Assembly (NCBI GenBank): GCA_029261255.1
Contig: JAJDBQ010000027.1
Coordinates: forward strand, 1-32,890
Reading direction: 5' to 3'
From: Nitrospirales bacterium
Lineage (GTDB): Bacteria > Nitrospirota > Nitrospiria > Nitrospirales > UBA8639
DNA length: 32,890 nt
In this document: positions 15,559 to 24,644 of the stretch, piece after piece
Numbering within the stretch: position 1 is the stretch's first letter
Layout: every line of letters starts with the position of its first letter
Notes under the pieces: generated by a model
Told to the model about the DNA's origin: nothing
Databases searched by the model: none
What the model saw: only the letters and a program-made list of their open reading frames with translations
Position numbers and translations under genes: made by a program

Positions 15559-16968
15559 ATGAACATGTCTCTTAAGAATAAGTATCAGTACGATTTGGTG
15601 TGTATCGGGAGCGGCCCAGCCGGACAGCGGGCTGCGATCCAAGCTGCAAAACTCGGCAAAAAAGTCGCGGTCATCGAAAAAAGCCGGGTGGTGGGTGGAG
15701 CCTGCCTTGACACGGGCACAATTCCGAGTAAGACATTTCGGGAGGCGGTCTTGGCCTTCTCTTGTGGCCAAGATGGGTTGCAGCATAATAGGCCGGTCCT
15801 ATCTGAGCGCCCGACGGCCAGCCTTCTCCTTTCTCGAGTGAAAGAGGTTATGCGGCATGAGGGCGAGGTACAAGAGGATCAACTCTTGAGAAACGATGTC
15901 GCCACGATCCGAGGAGACGCATCCTTCCTTGGTCCGCACATCATTGCCATCATGGATGAGTACGCAGGTCAACAGATCACTTCAAACAAGTTTCTTATTG
16001 CAGTGGGCACTATTCCGACTCCTCCACCTGGAGTCCCAACGGATGGCACACTGGTGATCAATAGTGACGGAGTGTTAAGCCTGAAGCAGTTACCTCAATC
16101 TATGACCGTAGTTGGGGCAGGAGTGATTGGGATGGAATATGCTTCCATGTTTGCAGGTTTAGGTGTTGAAGTGACGGTCGTCGACAAGCGTGACCGGCCC
16201 CTGGAGTTTATCGATTCGGAAATTGTCGATGAACTGATTCACCAAATGCGCAATAAAGATGTGTTGTTTCGCTTGAATGAAAGCGTCGAACGACTTGAAA
16301 TTTCTTCCGGCCCCCGGACGCGCGCGATTGTTCATCTTGAATCAGGCAAGCGGTTGCTTTCGGACTTAGTCCTCTATTCTATAGGGCGTTTAGGAGCAAC
16401 GGAAACACTCAATTTAAAAGCGGTGGGATTGGAGGTGGATGAGAGAGGCCGGCTTACAGTCGATGAACAATTCCAAACGACGGTGCCTCATATCTATGCC
16501 GCTGGCGATGTGATTGGATATCCCAGTTTAGCAGCTACGTCGTCCGAGCAAGGACGACTGGCGGCCTGCTTTGCTTTCGATTCTCCCGCTCATCCGATGG
16601 TCGCGCATTTTCCTATTGGGATCTATTCTATTCCGGAGCTCTCCATGGTCGGAAAAACCGAACAAGAGTTAACTCAGAATAAAGTGCCTTATGAGACTGG
16701 ACTGGCACGGTACAGGGAAATTGCACGTGGTGCCATCATGGGTGACCATACTGGATTGCTTAAAATGTTATTCCAGCGCGACGATTATCGTCTATTGGGC
16801 GTTCATGCGATTGGCACAGGAGCCACCGAATTGATTCATGTGGGGCAAGCCGTCATGGGTTTAGGGGGAGGGCTGGATTATTTTATGAAGACGGTCTTTA
16901 ACTATCCCACCTTAGCGGAGTGTTATAAAGTCGCGGCCCTCGATGCCTATAACAAACTGCATGGATAA
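15559..16968 (+). CDS. sthA: Soluble pyridine nucleotide transhydrogenase (SthA-type flavoprotein)
   Basis: A 469-residue protein of the pyridine nucleotide-disulfide oxidoreductase family. It has an FAD-binding GSGPAGQRAAIQAAKLG near residue 14, an NAD(P)-binding VVGAGVIGMEYASMFAGLG in the middle, YAAGDVIGYPSLA, and the C-terminal dimerisation domain. The redox-active CxxxxC pair of dihydrolipoamide dehydrogenase is replaced by CLDTGT (one Cys, Thr in place of the second). With GGACLDTGTIPSK this is characteristic of SthA, which transfers hydride between NADPH and NAD+. Length is normal. The ribosome site before ATG 15559 is weak, and ATG 15565 is the alternative. It is followed by a CBS-domain gene. 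It may balance NADPH/NADH under stress (inference). Confidence 0.85.
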   Translation: MNMSLKNKYQYDLVCIGSGPAGQRAAIQAAKLGKKVAVIEKSRVVGGACLDTGTIPSKTFREAVLAFSCGQDGLQHNRPVLSERPTASLLLSRVKEVMRHEGEVQEDQLLRNDVATIRGDASFLGPHIIAIMDEYAGQQITSNKFLIAVGTIPTPPPGVPTDGTLVINSDGVLSLKQLPQSMTVVGAGVIGMEYASMFAGLGVEVTVVDKRDRPLEFIDSEIVDELIHQMRNKDVLFRLNESVERLEISSGPRTRAIVHLESGKRLLSDLVLYSIGRLGATETLNLKAVGLEVDERGRLTVDEQFQTTVPHIYAAGDVIGYPSLAATSSEQGRLAACFAFDSPAHPMVAHFPIGIYSIPELSMVGKTEQELTQNKVPYETGLARYREIARGAIMGDHTGLLKMLFQRDDYRLLGVHAIGTGATELIHVGQAVMGLGGGLDYFMKTVFNYPTLAECYKVAALDAYNKLHG

Positions 16969-17088
16969 AAATGTTAGGAAGATGAAACGACTTCCAAGGA
17001 ATGGACGACTAAAAAAGAGAGAATGCAGCATGCAGGTAGTAGGTTGAGATAGAGAGGTCTTATGTCCTTTTTCATTATTGGAGGTATT

Positions 17089-17523
17089 ATGTCAATTAAT
17101 AAAGAGACTCAAGCAGCCCTTAGAGTAAACAAACTTCGTTTCCTCCCTGTCAGCCGCGTGATGGAGGCGACGGTTCGATCTGAAGAGCCAGAGGCGAGCG
17201 CCGACCTGATCGCCTCACTTCTGATGGAGGGTTTTGGATCAGTCCCCATTGTTGATCATGCAATGCGCCTTATAGGCATTGTCTCCGAATTTGATCTCTT
17301 AAACGCTATTCGTAAAGGAAGGGATCTTGTGGACATTACCGCCCAAGATATTATGACGAATAATCCTGTCTCCATCACAGAAGATGTGAATGTGTGTACG
17401 ACCATTGAGATCTTACAAAATAACCACCTGATACGTGTGCCCGTAGTCGATACCGCAGGAAAGTTGGTAGGCATCATAGCCAGACGCGATATCCTTCGAG
17501 CCTATCTTCATTCAAATTCGTAA
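17089..17523 (+). CDS. CBS-domain protein (two CBS motifs)
   Basis: A 144-residue protein made of one CBS pair (Bateman module). The first CBS, about residues 18-72, contains SVPIVDHAMRLIGIVSEFDL. The second, about 82-140, opens with DIMTNNPVSITEDVNV and contains IRVPVVDTAGKLVGIIARRD. Such stand-alone modules bind adenine nucleotides and regulate partner proteins. The start is set at ATG 17089, preceded by TTGGAGGTATT; an in-frame ATG at 17062 also has AGAGGTCTT and cannot be excluded. Its nearest neighbour is the transhydrogenase gene 120 bp upstream, so an energy-sensing role is plausible but inferred. Confidence 0.88.
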   Translation: MSINKETQAALRVNKLRFLPVSRVMEATVRSEEPEASADLIASLLMEGFGSVPIVDHAMRLIGIVSEFDLLNAIRKGRDLVDITAQDIMTNNPVSITEDVNVCTTIEILQNNHLIRVPVVDTAGKLVGIIARRDILRAYLHSNS

Positions 17524-17755
17524 TCTAACATGAAGCCATTTTATTCAGGGCATCTGACCATAAAGGCTGTTGGGATCAAGAGAGAACCTTTCTGACAGAG
17601 AGATTTAGTAAGGGTATTAGAGATGAGAAGGAAGGACTGACTGAGAGGTAAGGAGTGTATAGCAGCTGAGGGCAATGGAAAGGTTTTCAATATTCATGAT
17701 CGAACCACACGACAATAGGGGGAGTATTTAGTTTTTACTAGATTGATTGCCCTGA

Positions 17756-18655
17756 TTATGAAAAGACGCTTTCCTTAGCAGACGTCGAAATAGCCAAAAC
17801 GGCAGGATGTTTAATCCGTCGATCTACGGTAATGCCATAAAAGCGTTCTGTGAGGCCTGCGATGTGGCCAACGGTACGCACTTGGTATTGGCGAGAAATT
17901 TCCTTCGCAACAACGGCGGATCCTGGGAATAGTCCGTGCCCTTCTTGTCCAAACGCTTTCATCGTCGCCCCATCTTCAAACTCGCCGACTATTAACGGAT
18001 TGATCTCGTTTTTTCGGAACCATTCATCCAGCCCCCGTCTAAGCACTGAGTTGTTTGTTGGCAAAAGAAATCGTGCGCCATCCAGTGATTGGGGAAACCT
18101 TCGTCGATATTGGCGCGCTAACGGTTCCGTCCCAAAGATTGTGACTCCGGTTTCTCCGAGTAAATGACTATGAGCTTTGATACTGACGGTGGCAGGTACA
18201 GGGGAATCTGTTAAGACAATATCCAGGGTATGAAGTGCGAGTTCACCCAGAAGCCGTTCTAATCGTCCTTCCCAACAAATGATCTTAATGTGCTCAAATT
18301 CCTTGAACGCAGCTTTCAAAAGTTTATAGGCCACCATTTTGGGGACTACTTCCGCGATCCCGACGACCAGGCGAACGGGTTGAGAAGATTGCCTCCCCTT
18401 CAAGGTATTGGTCAATTCCTGCCCGAGAGTAAAAATTTCTTCCGCATACCGATAAGCCTCTTGTCCGATATCCGTCAGTACAAGTTTCCGTCCAATCCGG
18501 GAAAACAATTTCTCCCCAATAGCATTCTCAAGGGTCGCCAGTTGAGCACTCAATGCTGGTTGCGAGAGAGAAAGCACCTCGCATGCCTGCTTAATGGAAC
18601 CTTCTCGGGCAATCACCCAAAAGTAGTGCAAATGATGGTAATTCAGCCAGTCCAT
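17756..18655 (-). CDS. LysR-family transcriptional regulator, NhaR-like
   Basis: A complete 299-residue LysR protein. The winged HTH (residues 1-60) contains NYHHLHYFWVIAREGSIKQA and LSQPALSAQLATLENAIGEK. The effector domain (about 90-295) includes LDIVLTDSPVP. The opening WLNYHHLHYFW is typical of NhaR, which in E. coli responds to Na+ and controls nhaA and osmC. The C-terminal part is closely similar to the partial gene at 1-411. AAAGGT lies at good spacing before ATG 18653-18655. It is divergent from the coiled-coil lipoprotein at 18803 with a 147-bp shared control region. Autoregulation and control of that gene are likely for this family but inferred here. Confidence 0.92.
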   Translation of the reverse strand: MDWLNYHHLHYFWVIAREGSIKQACEVLSLSQPALSAQLATLENAIGEKLFSRIGRKLVLTDIGQEAYRYAEEIFTLGQELTNTLKGRQSSQPVRLVVGIAEVVPKMVAYKLLKAAFKEFEHIKIICWEGRLERLLGELALHTLDIVLTDSPVPATVSIKAHSHLLGETGVTIFGTEPLARQYRRRFPQSLDGARFLLPTNNSVLRRGLDEWFRKNEINPLIVGEFEDGATMKAFGQEGHGLFPGSAVVAKEISRQYQVRTVGHIAGLTERFYGITVDRRIKHPAVLAISTSAKESVFS

Positions 18656-18668
18656 TGGTACGACCTTT

Positions 18669-18689
18669 ACATTTAATTAATAAATGAAT
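18669..18689. promoter_or_regulatory. AT-rich operator-like motif in the divergent LysR/lipoprotein region
   Basis: ACATTTAATTAATAAATGAAT lies 14-34 bp upstream of the LysR start and 114-134 bp upstream of the lipoprotein start. It is near-palindromic around TTAATTAA. Versions occur at 5679, 7120 and, more weakly, 13513, all upstream of paralogs of the lipoprotein. LysR regulators commonly bind in such divergent regions; here the motif is the best candidate. Confidence 0.5.
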
Positions 18690-18802
18690 TAGCACGAAAT
18701 TTTTTATTTGTCTTATACAATATTATAACTATATTGTAAAGAAATGAGATTGATCTGAGAAGCTCAATCCGAAAGGGTCAAAACTTTTCATGAAAGTTGA
18801 GT

Positions 18803-19294
18803 ATGGCGATGAAGATAATCGCTTTTACCATGGCTTGTTATCTTTTAAGCTTTGGACTCCCTTTGGTAGGTTGCTCATGGAAAGAGAGCTTACCTGAAAG
18901 AAATAGCGGAGGAGTGCAGACTCTCTATTCAGTGGATTCTCACCGAGCCATCATTAAGGATCAGGAAGCAAGAGCTACGATGTTGGAAGAAAAAATCCAA
19001 AGGGTAGAAGCCCGAATTATCTCGCACAACCGAAAGCCGTCTCGAGATCGACTAGGGATTAAACGTAGAGGGTGGAAGCGACTTATTGGCGAATGGCAAG
19101 AAGAAATCAATCAATTGAAGGATCAGATTTCATGGCACCGCGATGAGGTGAAAAGATTGCAATCTTTGACGCAAGAATCAGGCATATCGCGTGAAGCCGG
19201 AGACGAAATTCAAGAAGAAAAATATAATCCTATGGGGTTTCTGGAAACTGTTAAAGGAAACGCGATGTCATTCCCATGGCTTTACAACCGATGA
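18803..19294 (+). CDS. Small coiled-coil lipoprotein (local paralogous family, longer C-terminus)
   Basis: A protein of about 163 residues with lipobox LVGC (C24), a linker, and a heptad helix (about 55-75). The conserved centre HNRKPSRDRLGIKRRGWKRL then IGEW is followed by a second helix (about 98-122) with ISWHRDEVKRLQ, closely like IAWHQQEAERF of the 5112-5510 protein. A 35-residue tail is unique to this member. ATG 18803 and ATG 18809 are both possible; neither has a strong ribosome site, and TTG 18797 is in frame. It is transcribed divergently from the NhaR-like regulator and probably under its control. Function unknown. Confidence 0.78.
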   Translation: MAMKIIAFTMACYLLSFGLPLVGCSWKESLPERNSGGVQTLYSVDSHRAIIKDQEARATMLEEKIQRVEARIISHNRKPSRDRLGIKRRGWKRLIGEWQEEINQLKDQISWHRDEVKRLQSLTQESGISREAGDEIQEEKYNPMGFLETVKGNAMSFPWLYNR

Positions 19295-19548
19295 CCTGAT
19301 CGTTCTGTTCTCCCATACAAAAGGTTGGGTGCGCGATTGAAGAAAAAAGTATACAAAAAAATCTGTATTATTTTTCCTTTTATGGATCAAGCACCGAATT
19401 AATAGAAATTTCGTAGATGTCAGCTATAATACTTCAGTGAGCTGGCGTTGATTCTGTTGTAAAACCATCACTGATTTTGTCTTGATCCTTTCTGTCTTTC
19501 TACGGGGCTGTCATTTTTCTGCATGATTCATAAGAGATAAGTTGGCCA

Positions 19549-20979
19549 ATGTTAAATTTTTACCCAAAGCCGAAAGCACATGAACGAATGGAGTCAGAGG
19601 AAGTTCCAGGTTCATTGTCGCTCCCATTACCCTCTGATACCAAACCCTTACAATCTCGATCATTAGTCAGAATACCTCCACGTTTGCGTTTTTGGTCACG
19701 TTTAGCTCTCATAATGTTTATCATTTTTGCTGCAATCGTGAGTTTTGTGCCATGGACGCAGACCGTCACCGTTCAGGGGCAACTGTCAGCCTATTCTCCC
19801 ACAGAACGACCGCAAGAAATCCATGCACAGATTAATGGCAGCATTCGAAGCTGGCATGTGGATGAAGGGGTGACCGTAAAAAAGGGGGAGTTGATTCTCG
19901 AACTAGAAGATGTGAATCCCAAATTCTTGGCGCAGGATCTCGTAGAACGCTTGAATCAATCTCGTCAAGCTTTAGAGGAGCGGCGTCAGGCGGCTATGGA
20001 GGGGGCTAATATTCTTGACGAGCAACTCAAAGAAATGTCGACGTTGACACAAGCTGCCACGTCATCGGCCAAGGCCAGAGTGTCCGAAGCCGAGCATAAG
20101 GTGCAAAGTGCAGATCAACGAGTGGCAGCCGCTGAGGGGGATGAAGAAATGGCTGTTTTAAACTTAGAACGATCACGCGTGCTGGAAGCCGATGGGCTAC
20201 TTTCTCGACGAGATTTAGAACTGGCCACTCAATCGATGATTGCCGCTGACGCGCAGGTCAAAGCGGCTGAAGCCGCTCTGCGAGAAGTGCAACAGGCACA
20301 GCAAGCGTTGATGCATAATCGTGAACATATTGATGCCGAATTAGTTCAGCGTCTCTTGGAGACAAGGTCTCAACGAGCGGCTATGCTCGGTGAGGCCGCC
20401 AAAGCTTCGAAAGAGATTGCTGATGTAGAGTTGACTCGATCCAATGCTCTTCAGCGTCGCGTTGCCAGTCGTGTCGTCGCACCACTTGATGGCACCGTAG
20501 TCCGTCTCAATCGGATTGGTCCGGGGGAAATTGTCCATCCCGGAGACCTGTTGTTCACTATTGTCCCTGGCCAAGCGAATCCAGCCGTTGAAATGTGGGC
20601 GAATTCAATTGATGCGCCTCTCTTAAGACCAGGCCGTTCGGTTCGTTTGCTCTTTCATGGCGTTCCCGCCATTCCCCTGCCTGCCTGGCCGGAATTAATG
20701 GCCGGAACCTATGATGGCCTGATACAAGTCGTGGATCAATCGGCTTCGGCCAATGGGAAATTTCGGTTCTGGGTTATCCCTGACTCTGCAAGACGAAGCT
20801 GGCCGCCTCAGGAACATGTGCGACAAGGGACGCAAGTGATGGGATGGGTCATCTTAAATCGTGTGCCATTGTGGTATGAAATATGGCGAAGGGTTAACTT
20901 GTTTCCCGCTGACTATGAGTCTGGCGAAATACGCTTGACTGATGTGTTATTACCCAAAGCGGGAAGACCGGGGAAGTAA
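19549..20979 (+). CDS. HlyD-family periplasmic adaptor (membrane fusion protein)
   Basis: A 476-residue protein. A cytoplasmic N-terminus (about 1-46) is followed by one transmembrane helix (about 47-69) and the first half of a lipoyl domain (INGSIRSWHVDEGVTVKKGE). A long alpha-hairpin coiled coil (about 124-305) comes next. The second lipoyl half reads RVVAPLDGTVVRLNRIGPGE, and beta-barrel and membrane-proximal domains follow to the end. Such adaptors bridge an inner-membrane exporter to a TolC channel. It is the first gene of a three-gene operon with a TolC-like channel and an ABC-type protein (gap of 61 bp to the next start). The ribosome site (GATAAG) is weak. Substrate unknown. Confidence 0.88.
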   Translation: MLNFYPKPKAHERMESEEVPGSLSLPLPSDTKPLQSRSLVRIPPRLRFWSRLALIMFIIFAAIVSFVPWTQTVTVQGQLSAYSPTERPQEIHAQINGSIRSWHVDEGVTVKKGELILELEDVNPKFLAQDLVERLNQSRQALEERRQAAMEGANILDEQLKEMSTLTQAATSSAKARVSEAEHKVQSADQRVAAAEGDEEMAVLNLERSRVLEADGLLSRRDLELATQSMIAADAQVKAAEAALREVQQAQQALMHNREHIDAELVQRLLETRSQRAAMLGEAAKASKEIADVELTRSNALQRRVASRVVAPLDGTVVRLNRIGPGEIVHPGDLLFTIVPGQANPAVEMWANSIDAPLLRPGRSVRLLFHGVPAIPLPAWPELMAGTYDGLIQVVDQSASANGKFRFWVIPDSARRSWPPQEHVRQGTQVMGWVILNRVPLWYEIWRRVNLFPADYESGEIRLTDVLLPKAGRPGK

Positions 20980-21040
20980 CTGTGAGGGTGTATCAAGCCC
21001 TTCATTCGATTCATTGGAGCACTCTAGAAGTGGAGACATC

Positions 21041-22513
21041 ATGAAGGTTCTAACATTTGTCTGTGTTGCGAGCCTTGTCGCCTCTATTGTCACGCCGCTG
21101 TGGGGGAGTGACGTAGTCGTCCGGCCAGCGGAATCAACTCCCCAGACGTCTGTGCTCACCCTTCAAGCTGTATTGGAGCGAGTAGAAGGAAGCCATCCCC
21201 TCCTTCGGGGAAGTCAAACGCAGAAGATGGTCGCTCGAGGGAAATTGCTTTCGGCCCTGGGGAAATTTGAACCAAAACTGGTGAATGATTGGGAATTGGA
21301 ACGTCTTGTGAAAGATGATAAGACGACTAGCGTGGGGTTCAATGATACGTTTGTCGAGATGCGTCATCCTTGGGGAGTCCAAGGGTTTGTAGGATTTCGG
21401 GCTGGATTAGGGGATGTTGAAGTGGCAGATTTAGGCATTAACACTTCAAATCAGCCTCTGTTAGGCATTGCGTTACCACTCCTTCGTGGATTCATGACGA
21501 ACCCTGATCATGCTGAATTACAAAAATCTTCTTTAGCTGATAGACAGGCCGAGTTAGAGATTCAACAAACAAGACAAGATTTGTATCTTGGAGCCGCGTC
21601 TCAATATTGGAATTGGGTCGCAGCGTGGAAATTTATGACTATCCAAAAAAAGGCCGTCGTTGTTGCCGAGGCACGCGTTGGCCAATTGACCAAACAAGCC
21701 AAAGAAGGAGCCAGAGCACAGTTTGATGTCATTGAGGCTAGCCAAGAAGTGCAACGACGACGGAATGGGCTGATTAAAGCTGAACGACTGGTTGAGCAAG
21801 AGCAATATAAACTTGCCTTATTTTTATGGGAAGACACTGATTTAGTTGTTCCTGAACAAGTCATGGCGCCCCCATTTCCATCTATCGACTCAGTCGTCAA
21901 ATTTAACTCAGACGAGCATGAGAAACAGCGTGCATTAACTATTCGTCCAGAAATCCAACTCGTGAAGTTGGAAGCCGAGTTCAATCATATCGACTTGGAG
22001 GTTGCGGAAAATAATTTTCTTCCCAATTTGACCGCAGAGGCTCAGCCCACCAGGAAGCCAGGGGAATTTGTGTTGGGTCTTGGGTATCGATTTGGCGTTC
22101 AGTTGAGTTTCCCTTTTTTACAGCGCGAGGCACGTGGAGATCAATTACAGATTGAAGGGAAGGCTCACCGTCTCAAGCTTCTACAGCATTACCGTCGTCA
22201 ACAAGTTTCCATGGATGTGGCCAATGCTCAATCAGCGATCACACGATCTCATGAACGGATTCAGGTTTCCGAGGAAGCCTTTCAATTGGCGAAAGAATTA
22301 GAAAAGGGCGAACGGACTCGATTTAGAATGGGTGCCACGAGTTTACTCTTTGTCAATCTTCGTGAACGGAATGTCCTTCAGGCAGCAGAGGGATGGCTGA
22401 CGGCTATGGCCGACTATCAGAAAGCTCTGGGACTCTATCAATGGGCAATTGGCGGGTGGGTTGATGGCTCAGAACTCCCAGAGGAAACAGACCAGACCGC
22501 AGGAACTTCATGA
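21041..22513 (+). CDS. TolC-family outer-membrane channel protein
   Basis: A 490-residue protein with a signal peptide (about 1-22, cut near LWG-SD) and two repeats of the OEP/TolC fold. These are seen as long amphipathic helices (for example RQDLYLGAASQYWNWVAAWK, and EAFQLAKELEKGERTRFRMG near the C-terminus). The paired GE.TRFRMG-type segment is common in TolC-like proteins. It would form a trimeric channel through the outer membrane and periplasm. ATG 21041 is chosen because GTGGAGACATC precedes it and a signal peptide follows; the frame is open upstream to 20942 within the adaptor gene. Its stop overlaps the next start (ATGA), so translation of the two is probably coupled. Confidence 0.88.
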   Translation: MKVLTFVCVASLVASIVTPLWGSDVVVRPAESTPQTSVLTLQAVLERVEGSHPLLRGSQTQKMVARGKLLSALGKFEPKLVNDWELERLVKDDKTTSVGFNDTFVEMRHPWGVQGFVGFRAGLGDVEVADLGINTSNQPLLGIALPLLRGFMTNPDHAELQKSSLADRQAELEIQQTRQDLYLGAASQYWNWVAAWKFMTIQKKAVVVAEARVGQLTKQAKEGARAQFDVIEASQEVQRRRNGLIKAERLVEQEQYKLALFLWEDTDLVVPEQVMAPPFPSIDSVVKFNSDEHEKQRALTIRPEIQLVKLEAEFNHIDLEVAENNFLPNLTAEAQPTRKPGEFVLGLGYRFGVQLSFPFLQREARGDQLQIEGKAHRLKLLQHYRRQQVSMDVANAQSAITRSHERIQVSEEAFQLAKELEKGERTRFRMGATSLLFVNLRERNVLQAAEGWLTAMADYQKALGLYQWAIGGWVDGSELPEETDQTAGTS

Positions 22514-24156
22514 GTCAACGTCTTCCACTTTTGAGAGAGACACTTGACCGACTGGGTCTCTTCTTCCGGCAAGAGCGATCTCTTCTCCTGATCATACTCA
22601 CCTACGCCGTTGCGGTCGGGATCTTTTCCCTCATTATTCCCCTGACCGTACAAGAATTGGTGAACACGTTTGCGTTTGCCGTTTCTCCGGTAATGGTGGT
22701 CACTATTGTGGGGATCATGGCCGTCATTTTATTGGTTGTAGGGGTTTTTCGAGTCTTACAATTCTATGCGACGGATATGCTTGAACGACGGATCTTCGTC
22801 CGTGTCACGCTTGCCATTGCACGAGTGTTGCCGCGTTTTAACGAAACCGCGTTTCCGTCTGATTCGATCAGTCGGTTTTTTGAAACGGTCTTTCTGCAAC
22901 GAGCCTTATCGAGCCTTTTTGTGGATCTCACGAATGTGTTAATCGGTGGTCTAATCGGCATGACTCTTTTAGCGTTCTATCATCCCTATTTTGTGATTTT
23001 TGATGTGGTCCTCGTCGGGTCAGTGATACTGATCACGGTCTTAGGCAAAGGTGGACTTCGGACCACGCTTCATATGTCTGAGGCAAAATATGCAGTGTTT
23101 CATTGGCTTCAAGAGGTGGCCGATAATCTGTTGCAATTTAAAGCCACCAGCAGTTCAGCGTTCATTTTACAGCATGCTGATAAGCTCGCCACGAACTATG
23201 TGTACGCTCGGCAATCTCGCTTCCGTGTCTTACTTCGGCAATATATGGGCTCACTTGTCCTTCAAGTTGTGTTGCACGCGGGGTTACTAGGGACGGCTGG
23301 ATGGTTACTGAGTCAAGGGGAATTAACCTTGGGACAACTCGTTGCGGCAGAAGTCATCGTCGCAAGTTTACTTCTCAAGCTTGATTCGGTGGTCAAAAGA
23401 ACGTATGTGATGTATTATTTTTTTACGGCCTTAACAGAATTGGATCATTTGTTTTCTCTCCCCAAAGACACCATCTCCGAAGAGTCAGACTTCGCTATAC
23501 ACCCATCCGACCCCGCTGGACTGCATCTGACGTGCAGTCAGATGAGTTGGGCCAGTGAGTCACTGCAGCATCAAATAACAGCCAATGTTGACGTGTTGCC
23601 AGGAGAAAAAGTGGCGTTAGTCTGTTCAACGGAATCAGTGCGCCATCGTATGTCATTAGTGTTAGCGGGGCTCCATCGGCCTCACACGGGGGTCGTGCGA
23701 TATAATGGGGTTGACCTGAAAACCCTTTCCCGTGAACAGCTTAATGCTCAGCGAGCTATTGTCTTTGGGCGGGATTTGAGCTTATTTGAAGGATCGGTCG
23801 CTGACAATATTATGGTGGGTCGACCGGGCCTCCAGTCAGAGGATATGTTGTGGGCCTTTAATCTGACGCAATTGGATAAGGAACTTGAAGAATTTCCTAA
23901 TGGGGTAGAGACGATAGTGAAGGAACGCGGGAAAGATTTTACGCCGAGTCAACGATTACGAATATTGTTGGCGAGAGCTATTATCACTCGCCCTCCTCTC
24001 TTAATCTTAGATGGAGGGATGCATGAAATTCCCAATCATATTCGGGAGTCCCTTCTGCAGAATCTGAGCTCAAAAGATATTCCTTGGACGCTGATCCTTG
24101 TCACGACGGACGAGAATGTTAAGAATTTTGTTGAGAGGTCTTTCGTTCTCTCCTAG
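22510..24156 (+). CDS. ABC exporter-fold protein with degenerate, probably inactive ATPase domain
   Basis: A 548-residue protein: a type I ABC exporter membrane domain (about 20-310) joined to an NBD-like domain (about 335-548). The NBD aligns with exporter NBDs, but the catalytic motifs are altered. Walker A is CSTESVRHR (372-380) in place of GxSGxGKST, so the Lys is Arg and the glycines are lost. The Q-loop Gln is Arg421. The signature LSGGQ reads FTPSQ (477-481). Walker B keeps Asp501 but the catalytic Glu is Gly502. The switch His is Thr533. The frame itself is intact and has normal length, so it is not a pseudogene. It overlaps the TolC-like gene by ATGA. It may pair with an intact ABC protein elsewhere or work without ATP hydrolysis (inference). 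Confidence 0.85.
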   Translation: MSQRLPLLRETLDRLGLFFRQERSLLLIILTYAVAVGIFSLIIPLTVQELVNTFAFAVSPVMVVTIVGIMAVILLVVGVFRVLQFYATDMLERRIFVRVTLAIARVLPRFNETAFPSDSISRFFETVFLQRALSSLFVDLTNVLIGGLIGMTLLAFYHPYFVIFDVVLVGSVILITVLGKGGLRTTLHMSEAKYAVFHWLQEVADNLLQFKATSSSAFILQHADKLATNYVYARQSRFRVLLRQYMGSLVLQVVLHAGLLGTAGWLLSQGELTLGQLVAAEVIVASLLLKLDSVVKRTYVMYYFFTALTELDHLFSLPKDTISEESDFAIHPSDPAGLHLTCSQMSWASESLQHQITANVDVLPGEKVALVCSTESVRHRMSLVLAGLHRPHTGVVRYNGVDLKTLSREQLNAQRAIVFGRDLSLFEGSVADNIMVGRPGLQSEDMLWAFNLTQLDKELEEFPNGVETIVKERGKDFTPSQRLRILLARAIITRPPLLILDGGMHEIPNHIRESLLQNLSSKDIPWTLILVTTDENVKNFVERSFVLS

Positions 24157-24444
24157 ATTCTCAGCTAAGAGAGGAAATCGAATTTATAGCGTCGGATATA
24201 AGGTCATTAGGTTTGTGAGGGCCATATTTTGCTTTGAAGTTTTGCACGTTTAGTTGTCATATTTTCCATGTATTGAATGCTATCCTATCTTTAAAGCATC
24301 CTACAGTCTTAGCCATTTCGCGCATCGCGAAAGAAACCATTTCTCAAAGGTAAACTCCTGCCCTGATAGACCCTGCATCCTCAAAATTCAGGAAATTGAT
24401 TGGTAGAAGTCGTTACCAAATTCTTCCCCAACAAGCAGCGAATC

Positions 24445-24585
24445 TCTGTCTCTATCTACTCCAATCTCGAGTTCGATGCTGAAAACGCTGCTGTAGACAA
24501 TTATGAGCCACGATTTCACCTATAGCTGAATAGTCATGACATAATCTCTGGCGAATGACAGGTCTGTGCAGTAGGTAGAGATAGA
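24445..24585. repeat. Imperfect inverted repeat, 16-nt arms
   Basis: TCTGTCTCTATCTACT (24445-24460) and AGTAGGTAGAGATAGA (24570-24585) pair over all 16 positions as RNA with 14 Watson-Crick and 2 G-U pairs. They enclose about 109 nt. This could be a structured RNA or the ends of a small mobile element; no protein is encoded inside. Confidence 0.5.
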
Positions 24586-24644
24586 AGGCCGCACATCTCA
24601 AAAAATGGAATTGGAGAGACCGACTGAATGTTCCTTAGCTTCTC

